Source: Rubritepida flocculans DSM 14296 (GTDB taxonomy: Bacteria; Pseudomonadota; Alphaproteobacteria; Acetobacterales; Acetobacteraceae). Taken from it: 64,000 bases of DNA. A program made the translations under genes and the position numbers. This document shows positions 8,266 through 16,293 of the stretch, in pieces. The notes under the pieces were generated by a model. That model worked only from the letters and a program-made list of their open reading frames with translations. It was not told where the DNA came from and did not search any database. Where the stretch lies: positions 62,001 through 126,000 of the forward strand of contig NZ_AUDH01000005.1 in the NCBI RefSeq assembly GCF_000425365.1, written 5' to 3'. Each line of letters begins with the position of its first letter. The stretch's first letter is position 1.

Positions 8266-9000
8266 ATGGAGGTCGGCCACGCCGCGGCCGTGCTGGGCGG
8301 CGCGCTCAGCTTCCTCTCGCCCTGCGTGCTGCCGCTCATCATCCCCTATCTGGGTTTCCTGGGCGGGGTGACGCTGCGCGCCGCCCCGGGCGGCGTGGTG
8401 GCGGAGGTTCCGGCGCGCGGGCGCGTGCTGCTCGCGGCCTTCTTCTTCGTGCTGGGCTTCGCCACGGTCTTCACCGCCCTCGGCGCCACGGCCAGCGCCG
8501 TCTCGCAGCTTCTGCAGGAGCATCTGGAGACGGCGGCGCTCGTGGCGGGCGCGGTGCTGGTGCTCTTCGGCCTGCATGTGATGGGGGTGCTGCGCCTCGG
8601 GCTGCTCAACCGCGAGGCGCGGTTCCAGACCTCCACGCGCCCCGTCTCGCCCGCCGGGGCCTATGTGGTGGGCCTCGCCTTCGCCTTCGGCTGGACGCCC
8701 TGCGTGGGCCCGATCCTCGCGGGCATCCTCACCATCGCGGCGAGCCGCGGCGATGCGCTGGAGGGGGCCACGCTGCTCTTCGCCTATGCGATGGGGATCG
8801 GCATCCCCTTCCTGCTGGCGGCGGTCTTCGCCACGCCCTTCCTCGGCTTCGTGCAGCGCTTCCGCCGGCATTTCCGGGCGGTGGAGATCGCGCTCGGCCT
8901 GCTGCTCATCGCAACGGGCGTGCTGGTGATGACGGGCGGCTTCCAGGAGATCGGCGCCTGGATGATCGAGCGCTGGCCCGAACTCGGGCGTTTCGGGTGA
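8266..9000 (+). CDS. soxV: CcdA-family thiol transporter SoxV
   Basis: SoxV is a CcdA/DsbD-type inner-membrane protein that passes reducing equivalents from cytoplasmic thioredoxin to the periplasm. There SoxW or SoxS uses them to keep SoxYZ active. The 244-residue protein has about six membrane helices. Its two redox cysteines sit in the family motifs SPCVLPLIIPYLGF near the N-terminus and WTPCVGPILAGIL mid-protein. It starts six bases after soxB stops, so it is co-transcribed. The name SoxV rather than a general cytochrome c biogenesis CcdA rests on this position. Confidence 0.88.
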   Translation: MEVGHAAAVLGGALSFLSPCVLPLIIPYLGFLGGVTLRAAPGGVVAEVPARGRVLLAAFFFVLGFATVFTALGATASAVSQLLQEHLETAALVAGAVLVLFGLHVMGVLRLGLLNREARFQTSTRPVSPAGAYVVGLAFAFGWTPCVGPILAGILTIAASRGDALEGATLLFAYAMGIGIPFLLAAVFATPFLGFVQRFRRHFRAVEIALGLLLIATGVLVMTGGFQEIGAWMIERWPELGRFG

Positions 9001-9005
9001 GGGCT

Positions 9006-9569
9006 TCAGCCCGCCCCGCGCCGGGCGCGCCAGGCGCGGAAGTCCGTGCCGTCGGCGTAGCCATGGGCGGCGACATACTGGAACAGGGCGAGGAAATCCG
9101 GCTTGCCCATCAGCCCGTGCATGCGCGCCACCTCCACCTCGCGCCCCGGGCGGCGGGCCGCCTGTTCGGGGAAGAAGACGATGGTGGGCGTGAAGGTGAC
9201 GCGCCAGCGCCGGGCCAGCGCGCGCTCCTCCATCTTCTGCCCGTCGAAATCCGTGACCTCGCGCGAACCGTGCAGGTCCATCTGCACCATGCGGAAGCGC
9301 GGGCGGATGAAGCCCTCGATCTCGGGCTGCACCAGGTGGTCGGTGTGCATCTCGCGGCAATAGGGGCAGCCGCGCTGGTCGAACACCACGGCGAGGCGCA
9401 GCCCGGCGGCGGTGGCCTCCGCCAGATCCTCGGGCAGGTCGAGGAAGCCTTCGTGGAACCAGTCCTGGGTGAAGCCGCTCTCGGTGCGCACCGGCGCGGC
9501 CGGGGCGATGCGGGCGAGGGCGGGCAGGGCGAGCGCGCCGACCAGCGCGCGGCGGGCGATGCGGGGCAT
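9006..9569 (-). CDS. soxW: thioredoxin-like protein SoxW
   Basis: This 187-residue exported thioredoxin-fold protein has an N-terminal basic stretch (MPRIARRALVGALALPALARIAPAAP) and the redox motif GCPYC in VVFDQRGCPYCREMH. The rest, including WRVTFTPTIVFF with its cis-proline, matches the SoxW group of periplasmic thioredoxins that take electrons from SoxV and reduce SoxYZ. It is convergent with soxV, ending five bases from its stop. In many sox loci soxVW are co-directional, so the inversion is a local rearrangement. Confidence 0.85.
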   Translation of the reverse strand: MPRIARRALVGALALPALARIAPAAPVRTESGFTQDWFHEGFLDLPEDLAEATAAGLRLAVVFDQRGCPYCREMHTDHLVQPEIEGFIRPRFRMVQMDLHGSREVTDFDGQKMEERALARRWRVTFTPTIVFFPEQAARRPGREVEVARMHGLMGKPDFLALFQYVAAHGYADGTDFRAWRARRGAG

Positions 9570-9622
9570 GGCGAAGCGTTCCTCCGCGCGCCATCATGCG
9601 CCCGCGACCGGGGGGTGCGTCA

Positions 9623-11164
9623 ATGCGGCTGAGGGCCTGGCTCGATGCGGCGACCATGGGACTCGCCAGCGCGCTGGGCCTGCTGGTGGAGATCGTCGCG
9701 GGGCGGCTGATCGCGCCCTATGTCGGCATGTCCGTGCATTCCTGGACGGCGGTGATCGCGGTGGTGCTGGGCGGCTTCTCGCTCGGCCACTGGTGGGGCG
9801 GGCGGCTGGCGGGGCCCGAGTGCGACCGCGCGCGCGGCCATGCGCGGCTGGCCTGGCTGCTCGCGGGCTGCGCGGTGACGACCCTCGCCGCCGTGCCGGC
9901 GCTGCGCCTCGCCGCGCCCTTCCTGGATGCGCCCGGCGTGCACCCGCTCATGGCCATGCTGGGCTTCGCGCTGGCGGGCTTCCTCGCGCCGAGCCTGCTG
10001 GTGGGCGCCGTCTCGCCCATCGTGACGAAGCTCGCGGTGGAGGAGGCGCCGCCGGGCGGGGTGGGGCGGGTGCTGGGGCGGCTCTTCGCGCTCTCCGCGC
10101 TCGGCGCCATCGCGGGCACGCTGGCGGCGGGCTTCCTGCTGCTGGCCTGGATCGGCTCCTCCGGGGCGATGCTGGCCGCTGCGGCGCTCTACGGGCTGCT
10201 CGCGGCGGCCCATGCGGGCGCGGCGCGCGGGGCGCGGCCGGGGGTGGCGCTGGCCGCGCTCGCGCTCCTGCTGCCCGGGGGTGCGGGGCTGCTGCCCGCC
10301 TATGCGCGCGCCTGCGACGCCGAGAGCGCCTATGCCTGCCTGCGCGTGGTGGACGCGACGCCGCTGGTGGGCGAGCCCGCGCGGCTGCTGGTGCTCGATC
10401 ACCTCGCGCATGGCGTGAATGTGGAGCGCGATCCCGGGCTGCTGGTGCAGCCCTATCTGCACCTCGCCGACGAGCTCGCGCGCGCGCGCGGCCTGCCGGA
10501 GCGGCCCAGCGCCTTCTTCGCCGGCGGCGGCGCCTTCACCCTGCCGCGCGCCTGGGCCGCGGCCTTTCCCGAGGGGCGCTTCCTCGTCGCGGAGATCGAC
10601 CCCGCGATCGCCCGCCTCGCGCGCGAGGCGTTCTGGCTGCAGGATTCGCCCGCGCTCGAGGTGGTGGCGCGCGATGCGCGCGCCGCGCTGCAGTCCCTGC
10701 CCGAGGGGCCGCGCTTCGACGTGATCCTGGCCGACGCCTTCCAGGATCTCGCCATGCCCGTGCACCTCGTCACACGCGAGTGGCACCGCGCGGTGCGCGC
10801 GCGCCTTGCGCCCGGCGGCGCCTATCTCGTGAACGTGATGGAGGACCGGCGCGAGCCGCGCTTCCTGCTCGCCCTCGCCCGCACGCTGGCCGAGGAGTTC
10901 GCGCATGTGGAGATCTGGGTCGAGATGGCCGAGCAGCCGCCCGGGCGGCGCATCACCTATCTCGTCCTCGCCTCCGACGCGCCGACGCCCTTCGGCCGGA
11001 TCGCCGCCACGCGCGGGCCCGAGCGCGGCTGGGCGCGGCTGCCGCCCGAGTTCGTCGCCGCCCGCGCGGCGCGCGCGCGCGTGCCCCTGCTCACCGACGA
11101 TTTCGCGCCGGTGGAGCGGCTGATGTCGCACCTGCTTCTCTCGCCGGAGGCCAGCGGACGATGA
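9623..11164 (+). CDS. membrane spermidine synthase-like (aminopropyltransferase-fold) protein
   Basis: The 513-residue protein joins an N-terminal membrane part of about 210 residues to a spermidine-synthase-like methyltransferase fold. The membrane part has several helices, including GLASALGLLVEIVAGRL and SLGHWWGGRL. The C-terminal domain shows HLAHGVNVERDPG, VAEIDPAIARLAREAF, VVARDARAAL and FDVILADAFQD, which correspond to the SAM/decarboxy-SAM pocket. Such fused proteins are common, but their reaction is rarely established. Lying inside the sox locus with a 4-base overlap to a DsrE-like gene suggests a link to sulfur metabolism, which is inference. The ATG at 9623 follows a G-rich site. 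Confidence 0.8.
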   Translation: MRLRAWLDAATMGLASALGLLVEIVAGRLIAPYVGMSVHSWTAVIAVVLGGFSLGHWWGGRLAGPECDRARGHARLAWLLAGCAVTTLAAVPALRLAAPFLDAPGVHPLMAMLGFALAGFLAPSLLVGAVSPIVTKLAVEEAPPGGVGRVLGRLFALSALGAIAGTLAAGFLLLAWIGSSGAMLAAAALYGLLAAAHAGAARGARPGVALAALALLLPGGAGLLPAYARACDAESAYACLRVVDATPLVGEPARLLVLDHLAHGVNVERDPGLLVQPYLHLADELARARGLPERPSAFFAGGGAFTLPRAWAAAFPEGRFLVAEIDPAIARLAREAFWLQDSPALEVVARDARAALQSLPEGPRFDVILADAFQDLAMPVHLVTREWHRAVRARLAPGGAYLVNVMEDRREPRFLLALARTLAEEFAHVEIWVEMAEQPPGRRITYLVLASDAPTPFGRIAATRGPERGWARLPPEFVAARAARARVPLLTDDFAPVERLMSHLLLSPEASGR

Positions 11165-11613
11165 CCCCACGCCGGATGCTTCTGCTTCTCCCCGCCGCGC
11201 TGCCCATGGCCGCGCGCGCGCAGCGGCGCGAGACCCCGCTCGCCGAGCCGCGCCCCTCGATGGACCAGCCGCGCCGCATCGTCGTCTCGCTGAGCGAGCG
11301 CGAGCCGGAGCGCGCGCACGCCGTCTTCTCGAACCTGATCAACATCCAGGCCTTCTACGGGCAGGACCTGGTGGAGATCCTGCTCGTCGCCTACGGCCCC
11401 GGCGTGCGCCATCTGATTGCGGCGGAGAGCCAGGTGGCCGAGCGCGTGGCCTCGCTGCAGGCCTATGACGTGGGCTTCGTGGCCTGTGGCGCGACGCTCG
11501 ATTCGCTCGGCCTCGGCCCGGAGGCGCTGCTGCCCGGGGTGGAGGTGGTGCAGAACGGTCTGCCCGAGATCGTCGAGCGCACGCTGATGGGCTGGGTGCA
11601 TCTCCGCCCCTGA
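11161..11613 (+). CDS. exported DsrE-family protein
   Basis: This 150-residue protein of the DsrE/DsrF-like fold starts with an export signal (MTPRRMLLLLPAALPMAARAQ). After it come IVVSLSEREPERAHAVFSN, the core EILLVAYGPGVRHLIA and a single conserved cysteine in GFVACGATLDSLGL. This pattern fits the COG1416-type branch more than the cytoplasmic DsrE subunit of reverse sulfite reductase systems. Cysteine-bearing DsrE proteins transfer or bind sulfur in other organisms; a periplasmic sulfur-handling role here is inference. Its ATG overlaps the preceding stop (ATGA). Confidence 0.8.
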   Translation: MTPRRMLLLLPAALPMAARAQRRETPLAEPRPSMDQPRRIVVSLSEREPERAHAVFSNLINIQAFYGQDLVEILLVAYGPGVRHLIAAESQVAERVASLQAYDVGFVACGATLDSLGLGPEALLPGVEVVQNGLPEIVERTLMGWVHLRP

Positions 11614-11619
11614 GGGGCG

Positions 11620-12120
11620 CTACATCAGCAGGCGTTCCTCCACCGCGGCGATGCCCGCGCGCGCGCAGGCGTCGTCCTCCGCCCCGCCGGGTGCGCCGGA
11701 GATGCCCACCCCGCCCACGATCATGCCGCCGGCCTCGATCGGCACGCCGCCGCCGAGGAAGACGAAGCCCGGGATGTGGCGGATCGCGCTGTTCACCTGG
11801 CCCGCCTGGGTGAGCGCGGAGAGCTCCTCCGTCGGCGTGCGGAAGGAGACGGCGGCGCGCGCCTTGCCGATGGCGGTCTCGGGCGTGTGCGGCCCCGCCA
11901 GCGCGTCGCGCAGCATCACCTGCGGCACGCCCATGCGGTCCACCACCGCCACGGCCACCTGGAAGCCGCGCGTGCGGCATTCCTCCAGCGCGGCGCGCGC
12001 GAGGTCGAGCGCGAGGCCGGGGGCCATCATCCGCATCGGGATGAAATCCTCGCCCCGCGCGGGCGCGGCGGCGAGGGCGGCGGCCAGCGCCGTGCCGAGC
12101 ATCATGCCTTTCATGGTCAT
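11620..12120 (-). CDS. GlcG/HbpS-like heme-binding family protein, exported
   Basis: The 166-residue product begins with a signal peptide (MTMKGMMLGTALAAALAAAPARGEDF). It then matches the GlcG/HbpS fold: ARAALEECRTRGFQVAVAVVDRMG, the ETAIGKARAAVSFRTPT helix and the Gly-rich GGGVPIEAGGMIVGGVGISG loop. Members bind haem or corrinoids, or are uncharacterised accessory proteins. Homologues occur next to sox genes in several thiosulfate oxidisers; the role is unknown. Its start overlaps the soxS stop by four bases, so both form a two-gene transcript opposite the main sox direction. Confidence 0.82.
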   Translation of the reverse strand: MTMKGMMLGTALAAALAAAPARGEDFIPMRMMAPGLALDLARAALEECRTRGFQVAVAVVDRMGVPQVMLRDALAGPHTPETAIGKARAAVSFRTPTEELSALTQAGQVNSAIRHIPGFVFLGGGVPIEAGGMIVGGVGISGAPGGAEDDACARAGIAAVEERLLM

Positions 12121-12518
12121 CCTTCCTCCCGTGACGAAGGCGGCAGGCGCGCGAACAGCGCCTCGGCCTGCTGCCAGAAGAACAGATCGGCCTGGTAGCC
12201 GATGATGCGGCCGATCTCGCGCCCCTGCGCGACCAGCACGAAGGTCGGCGTGAAGCGCCAGTTGGCGATGAAGCCGAGATCGGGCGGCAGGCCGCGCGCC
12301 ACGTCCACGCGGCGCAGCGGCGCGCGGCGGCCGAGGTCGGAGAGGTTCCAGGCGCTCTCGCCCACCTCGCGCAGCCAGCGCCGGCACCAGGCGCAGTCGT
12401 GGCGTTCGAGCATGACGAAGCTCGCCGCCGCCGCCCGCGCGCCGCGCGCCGCGACGCTTCCCGCGCCGAGCGCAAGCAGCGCGCGCCGCGTGCGGAAGCG
12501 GTTGAACGGCGTCTGCAT
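12117..12518 (-). CDS. soxS: thioredoxin-like regulatory/maintenance protein SoxS
   Basis: The 133-residue protein has a Tat-like basic signal (RTRRALLALGAGSVAARG) and the thioredoxin motif CAWC in LERHDCAWCRRWL. FTPTFVLVAQG carries the cis-proline and is followed by the GYQADLFFWQQ segment typical of SoxS. In Paracoccus SoxS is a periplasmic thiol reductase that reactivates SoxYZ. The gene is first in a leftward pair with the GlcG-like gene. It diverges from the flavocytochrome pair across a 121-base spacer. Confidence 0.85.
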   Translation of the reverse strand: MQTPFNRFRTRRALLALGAGSVAARGARAAAASFVMLERHDCAWCRRWLREVGESAWNLSDLGRRAPLRRVDVARGLPPDLGFIANWRFTPTFVLVAQGREIGRIIGYQADLFFWQQAEALFARLPPSSREEG

Positions 12519-12639
12519 CCTCGCCCATCCTTTTCGCGCGGGGCGGGAGGATTTCCTCTGGACCTTCCCGCTCGGTTAGCTTTAGCTAGTTTGCACATAA
12601 CGCGCCGCGGATGAAAGCGCGGCCAGGAGGAAGCAGTTC
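12519..12639. promoter_or_regulatory. divergent promoter region between soxS and soxE-like genes
   Basis: This 121-base spacer holds the most AT-rich stretch of the sox locus, 12574-12601. It contains the palindrome TAGCTTTAGCTA (TAGCT-TT-AGCTA, 12577-12588), followed by TTTGCACATAAC. Transcripts must start here in both directions. AGGAGGAAG before the ATG at 12640 is a strong ribosome site. The palindrome is a candidate operator for a sox regulator; exact -35/-10 boxes cannot be assigned. Confidence 0.4.
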
Positions 12640-12936
12640 ATGCGCATCGCCGCACCCATGCTCGCGTTCGGCCTTTTGGCGGCCCCGCCCGCGCTCGCGC
12701 AGGCGCCGGACGCCGCGCTTCTCGCCGGCTCCTGCCAGGGCTGCCACGGCGCGACCGGCGAGGGCGGCCACGGCATCCCGAGCATCAAGCAGCAGCAGAC
12801 GCGGGCGGAGTTCGTCGCCGCCATGCGCGCCTTCCGCGCCAATGAGCGGCCGAGCACCGTGATGGGGCGCATCACGCGCGGCTACACGGACGCCGAGATC
12901 GCGGCGCTGGCGGTGCATTTCGGCAAGCCCGAGTGA
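12640..12936 (+). CDS. soxE: mono-haem cytochrome c, SoxE/FccA type
   Basis: This 98-residue secreted class I cytochrome c has a signal peptide ending near AQAP. One haem site is CQGCH at about residues 32-36 and a likely axial Met lies in STVMGRI. It sits immediately before a flavocytochrome c flavoprotein gene, so it is probably the electron-accepting cytochrome subunit (SoxE or FccA type) of a sulfide dehydrogenase. The symbol rests on this context; on its own it is simply a small c-type cytochrome. RBS: AGGAGGAAG at 12625-12633. Confidence 0.8.
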   Translation: MRIAAPMLAFGLLAAPPALAQAPDAALLAGSCQGCHGATGEGGHGIPSIKQQQTRAEFVAAMRAFRANERPSTVMGRITRGYTDAEIAALAVHFGKPE

Positions 12937-12949
12937 GGAGGAGAACGCC

Positions 12950-14245
12950 ATGACGCTCGCCCGTCGCAGCCTTCTCGCCGCCGCGCCCGCACTCGCCGCC
13001 GCCACCCTCGCCGCGCCGCGCGCCGCCCGCGCCCAGGCGGGTGCGGGGCGCGTCGTCATCCTCGGCGGCGGATTCGGCGGCGCCTCCGCCGCCCGCTTCG
13101 CGCGCGACCGCTTCCCGCAGCTCGACATCACGCTCATCGAGCGCAGCCGCACCTTCACCACCTGCCCCTACGGCAATCTGGTGCTGGCCGGCCGGCGCGA
13201 CATGGCGAGCATCACCTTCGGCTATGAGCGCCTGGCCGCGCGCGGCGTGCGCGTGGTGCACCAGGCGGCGGTGGCGGTGGATGCAGGGGCCAAGCGCGTG
13301 CGCCTCGCCGACGGCGCGCAGGTGCCCTACGACAAGCTCATCGTCTCGCCGGGGATCGACCTGCGCTGGGGCGCCATCGAGGGCTATGACGAGGCGGCGA
13401 GCGCGCGCATGCCGCATGGCTGGGTGCCCTCGCTGCAGCCGATCAGCGTCCTCGCCGCGCAGCTTCGCGCGATGCGCGACGGCGGGGTGTTCGTGATGGC
13501 GATCCCGGACAACCCCTTCCGCTGCCCGCCCGGGCCCTATGAGCGCATCTCGATGGTCGCGGAGTATCTCAAGCGCCACAAGCCGCGCAGCAAGATCATC
13601 GCGCTCGACGCGAAGAACGGCTTCTCCAAGCAGCCGCTGTTCCAGGACGCCTGGGCCGAGCTCTATCCCGGCATGGTGGAGTGGCGCGGCGCCTCCAACG
13701 ACGGGCGCGTGGTGCGCGTCCGCCCGGCGGAGATGGAGGTGGAGACCGAGTTCGGCGACCGCGTGAAGGGCGATGTGATCAACGTCATCCCGCCGCAGAT
13801 GGCCGCCTCCATCGCGCGCGAGGCGGGGCTCGCCGCCGCCTCGGGCTGGTGCCCGATCCGCCCCACCACCTTCGAGAGCGCGCAGGTGCCGGACGTGTAT
13901 GTTCTGGGCGATGCGACGGTGGCCGCGCCCATGCCGAAATCGGGCTTCGCCGCCTCCTCGCACGCCAAGCACGCGGTGGCCTGCATCGCCGCATCGCTTG
14001 CGGGGCGGCCCACGCCGCCGGCGGTGTTCTTCAACACCTGCTACAGCCATGTGGGCGACGATTACGGCATCTCCATCGTCGGCGTCTTCCGCGGCACGCC
14101 GGAGCGCATCGTCGAGGTCGAGGGCTCGGGCGGCATCAGCCCGCGCAACGAGGCGCTGGGCGCACGCGCGCGGGATTTCCGCAAGCTCGAGGCGCTCTAC
14201 GCCGATGGCTGGTACGACGCCATCACCAACGAGATGTTCGGCTGA
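12950..14245 (+). CDS. soxF: flavocytochrome c sulfide dehydrogenase flavoprotein, SoxF/FccB type
   Basis: The 431-residue protein has a twin-arginine-type signal (ARRSLLAAAPALAAA), then the FAD-binding VVILGGGFGGASAARFAR. Two family-specific cysteines lie in FRCPPGPYER and FFNTCYSHV. These form the redox disulfide that reacts with sulfide in Allochromatium FCSD. VYVLGDATVAAPMPKSG is the second FAD contact, followed by an FCSD C-terminal domain. The enzyme oxidises sulfide in the periplasm and passes electrons to its cytochrome subunit, here the gene 13 bases upstream. In sox clusters this pair is called SoxEF. Confidence 0.9.
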   Translation: MTLARRSLLAAAPALAAATLAAPRAARAQAGAGRVVILGGGFGGASAARFARDRFPQLDITLIERSRTFTTCPYGNLVLAGRRDMASITFGYERLAARGVRVVHQAAVAVDAGAKRVRLADGAQVPYDKLIVSPGIDLRWGAIEGYDEAASARMPHGWVPSLQPISVLAAQLRAMRDGGVFVMAIPDNPFRCPPGPYERISMVAEYLKRHKPRSKIIALDAKNGFSKQPLFQDAWAELYPGMVEWRGASNDGRVVRVRPAEMEVETEFGDRVKGDVINVIPPQMAASIAREAGLAAASGWCPIRPTTFESAQVPDVYVLGDATVAAPMPKSGFAASSHAKHAVACIAASLAGRPTPPAVFFNTCYSHVGDDYGISIVGVFRGTPERIVEVEGSGGISPRNEALGARARDFRKLEALYADGWYDAITNEMFG

Positions 14246-14261
14246 GGAAGGGAAGGGCGGC

Positions 14262-15530
14262 ATGAGGAGTGAGCGCGGCCTCGCCTCGCGGCGGGGCGTG
14301 ATCGGGGCGGTGGCGGGGGCGGCGGCCGCGCTGCCGGCGGGCATCGCCCGGGCGGCGGGCAACCCGCAGAACCAGCCGCCCCACCTGCCCGAATGGGGCC
14401 GCAGCCTCGGCCCGGGCGTGATCGAGGAGACCTACGGCACGCGCTCGCGCCACGAGACGGCGGTGCGCCGCTACGTGCCCTGGCTCACGCCGGATCGCGT
14501 CTCCTCCGTCTCCTTCACGCCGCTGGCGGAGATGCACGGCATCATCACGCCCTCGGGCCTGCATTTCGAGCGCCACCATGGCGGCGTGCCGGACATCGAC
14601 CCGGCGGACTACCGGCTGATGATCCACGGCATGGTGGAGCGGCCGCTGATCTTCACGCTCGAGGACCTCAAGCGGATGCCGCAGGTCTCGCGCATCCACT
14701 TCATCGAGTGCCCGGCCAATGGCGGCATGGAGTGGCGCGGGGCGCAGATGTCGGGCGTGCAGTTCACGCACGGCATGCTCTCCTGCTCGGAATGGACGGG
14801 CGTGCCGCTGAAGCTCCTGCTCGCGCAGGCGGGGCTCAGGCCCGGCGCTTCCTGGCTGCTCGCCGAGGGCGGCGACGCCTCGCACATGACGCGCTCCGTG
14901 CCGCTGGCGAAGGCGCTGGACGACGCCATCATCGCCTATGGGCAGAACGGCGAGGCGGTGCGCCCGCAGCAGGGCTATCCCGTCCGCCTCGTGCTGCCCG
15001 GCTATGAGGGCAACATGTGGGTGAAGTGGCTGCGCCGCATCGAGCTGGGCGACAGGCCCTGGTTCTCGCGCTGGGAGACGCGCACCTACACCGACCTGAT
15101 GCCCGACGGGCTCTCGCGCCAGTTCACCTTCGTCAACGAGGTGAACAGCGTCATCACCTATCCCTGCCCCGAGAAGCCGCTGCAGGGCAGGCCCGGCTTC
15201 GTGGAGATTTCGGGCCTCGCCTGGTCCGGCGCCGGGCGGATCACGCGGGTGGACGTGAGCGTGGACGGCGGCGACAACTGGCGCACGGCCGAGCTGCAGG
15301 ATCCGGTGCTGCCCAAGGCGCTGACGCGCTTCCGCATCCCCTGGGAGTGGCGCGAGGGCCAGAGCGCCTTCCTCCAGAGCCGCGCGATGGACGAGACGGG
15401 CCGCGTGCAGCCCAGCATCACCGCGCTGCGCGCCGCGCGCGGCACCGAGAGCATCTACCACAAGAACAGCATCCACACCTGGCTGGTCGAACGGGACGGG
15501 ACGGTGGTGAATGTCCAGATCGATGCGTAG
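14262..15530 (+). CDS. soxC: sulfane dehydrogenase molybdenum subunit SoxC
   Basis: SoxC is the molybdopterin subunit of Sox(CD)2, which removes six electrons from SoxY-bound sulfane sulfur. Its presence allows complete oxidation to sulfate without sulfur globules. The 422-residue protein begins with a Tat-like signal (ASRRGVIGAVAGAAAALPAG). It contains the sulfite-oxidase fold with the molybdenum-ligating cysteine in RIHFIECPANGG and the dimerisation domain RITRVDVSVDGGDNW. It starts 17 bases after soxF with a GGAAGGG site and overlaps soxD by 20 bases. Confidence 0.94.
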   Translation: MRSERGLASRRGVIGAVAGAAAALPAGIARAAGNPQNQPPHLPEWGRSLGPGVIEETYGTRSRHETAVRRYVPWLTPDRVSSVSFTPLAEMHGIITPSGLHFERHHGGVPDIDPADYRLMIHGMVERPLIFTLEDLKRMPQVSRIHFIECPANGGMEWRGAQMSGVQFTHGMLSCSEWTGVPLKLLLAQAGLRPGASWLLAEGGDASHMTRSVPLAKALDDAIIAYGQNGEAVRPQQGYPVRLVLPGYEGNMWVKWLRRIELGDRPWFSRWETRTYTDLMPDGLSRQFTFVNEVNSVITYPCPEKPLQGRPGFVEISGLAWSGAGRITRVDVSVDGGDNWRTAELQDPVLPKALTRFRIPWEWREGQSAFLQSRAMDETGRVQPSITALRAARGTESIYHKNSIHTWLVERDGTVVNVQIDA

Positions 15531-16266
15531 CGCCCTTCTCTCCGCCGCCGCGCTCCTCGCGCTGAGCGGGCTCGCCATGGCGCAGAGCCGCGATGTGGAG
15601 CGGCTCTATCGGCCCTTCGAGGCCCCGCCCGGGGAGCGAACGCGCGCCGATGTGGCCTGGCCCGCGCCCGCGCTCCCGCCGCTGCCCGCGCCGCTCCCCG
15701 GCATCGGCCGGCCCGCCACCAGCGCCGAGATCGCGGGCTGGGACATCGCCGTGCGCGGAGACGGGCGCAACCTCCCGCCCGGCCGCGGCACGGCGAAGGA
15801 TGGGGAGGAGCTCTACCTCCAGCATTGCGCCGCCTGCCATGGCGATTTCGGCGAGGGGATCGACCGCTGGCCCGCGCTGATGGGCGGCCGCGGCAGCCTG
15901 CGCAGCGACCAGCCGCGCCGCACCGTCGGCTCCTTCTGGCAGCACGCGCCCGGCGTGTTCGACTATGTGCGCCGGGCCATGCCCTACACCGCGCCGCAGA
16001 GCCTGACCAACGACGAGTATTACGCCATCACCGCCTACATCCTCCACCTCAACGAGCTGGTGGGCGAGGACGACGTGATGGACCGCGAGAGCCTGCCGCG
16101 GGTGCAGATGCCCAACCGCGACGGCTTCGTGCTGGAGGCGCGCCCCGACACGCCCAACACGGCCTGCATGAGCAACTGCCGCGAAGGCCGCCCCGTCCGC
16201 GTGACGATGGACAGCCGCCAGTTCGTGCCGCCCGGCTCGGGTTCGGGAACCGACCAGCCGGAATAG
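15511..16266 (+). CDS. soxD: sulfane dehydrogenase cytochrome subunit SoxD
   Basis: SoxD carries electrons from SoxC to the respiratory chain. The 251-residue protein has a signal peptide (LLSAAALLALSGLAMAQ) and a haem site CAACH around residues 109-113, in a domain matching SoxD (DGEELYLQHCAACHGDFGEG). Paracoccus SoxD is described as di-haem. Here the C-terminal part keeps only CMSNC and no second CxxCH, so it looks mono-haem. Starts at 15511 or 15523 are possible, both within the end of soxC, implying translational coupling. Confidence 0.92.
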   Translation: MSRSMRSALLSAAALLALSGLAMAQSRDVERLYRPFEAPPGERTRADVAWPAPALPPLPAPLPGIGRPATSAEIAGWDIAVRGDGRNLPPGRGTAKDGEELYLQHCAACHGDFGEGIDRWPALMGGRGSLRSDQPRRTVGSFWQHAPGVFDYVRRAMPYTAPQSLTNDEYYAITAYILHLNELVGEDDVMDRESLPRVQMPNRDGFVLEARPDTPNTACMSNCREGRPVRVTMDSRQFVPPGSGSGTDQPE

Positions 16267-16293
16267 CCGGCGGCCGGAGGGAGGGAGGATGCG

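Noticed and set aside
6511-9657. 1048-codon open frame on the minus strand opposite soxB/soxV
   Set aside because: It is antisense to genes with complete catalytic motifs and its translation is Arg/Ala/His-rich without any domain. In DNA this GC-rich, stops are rare in the opposite frames.
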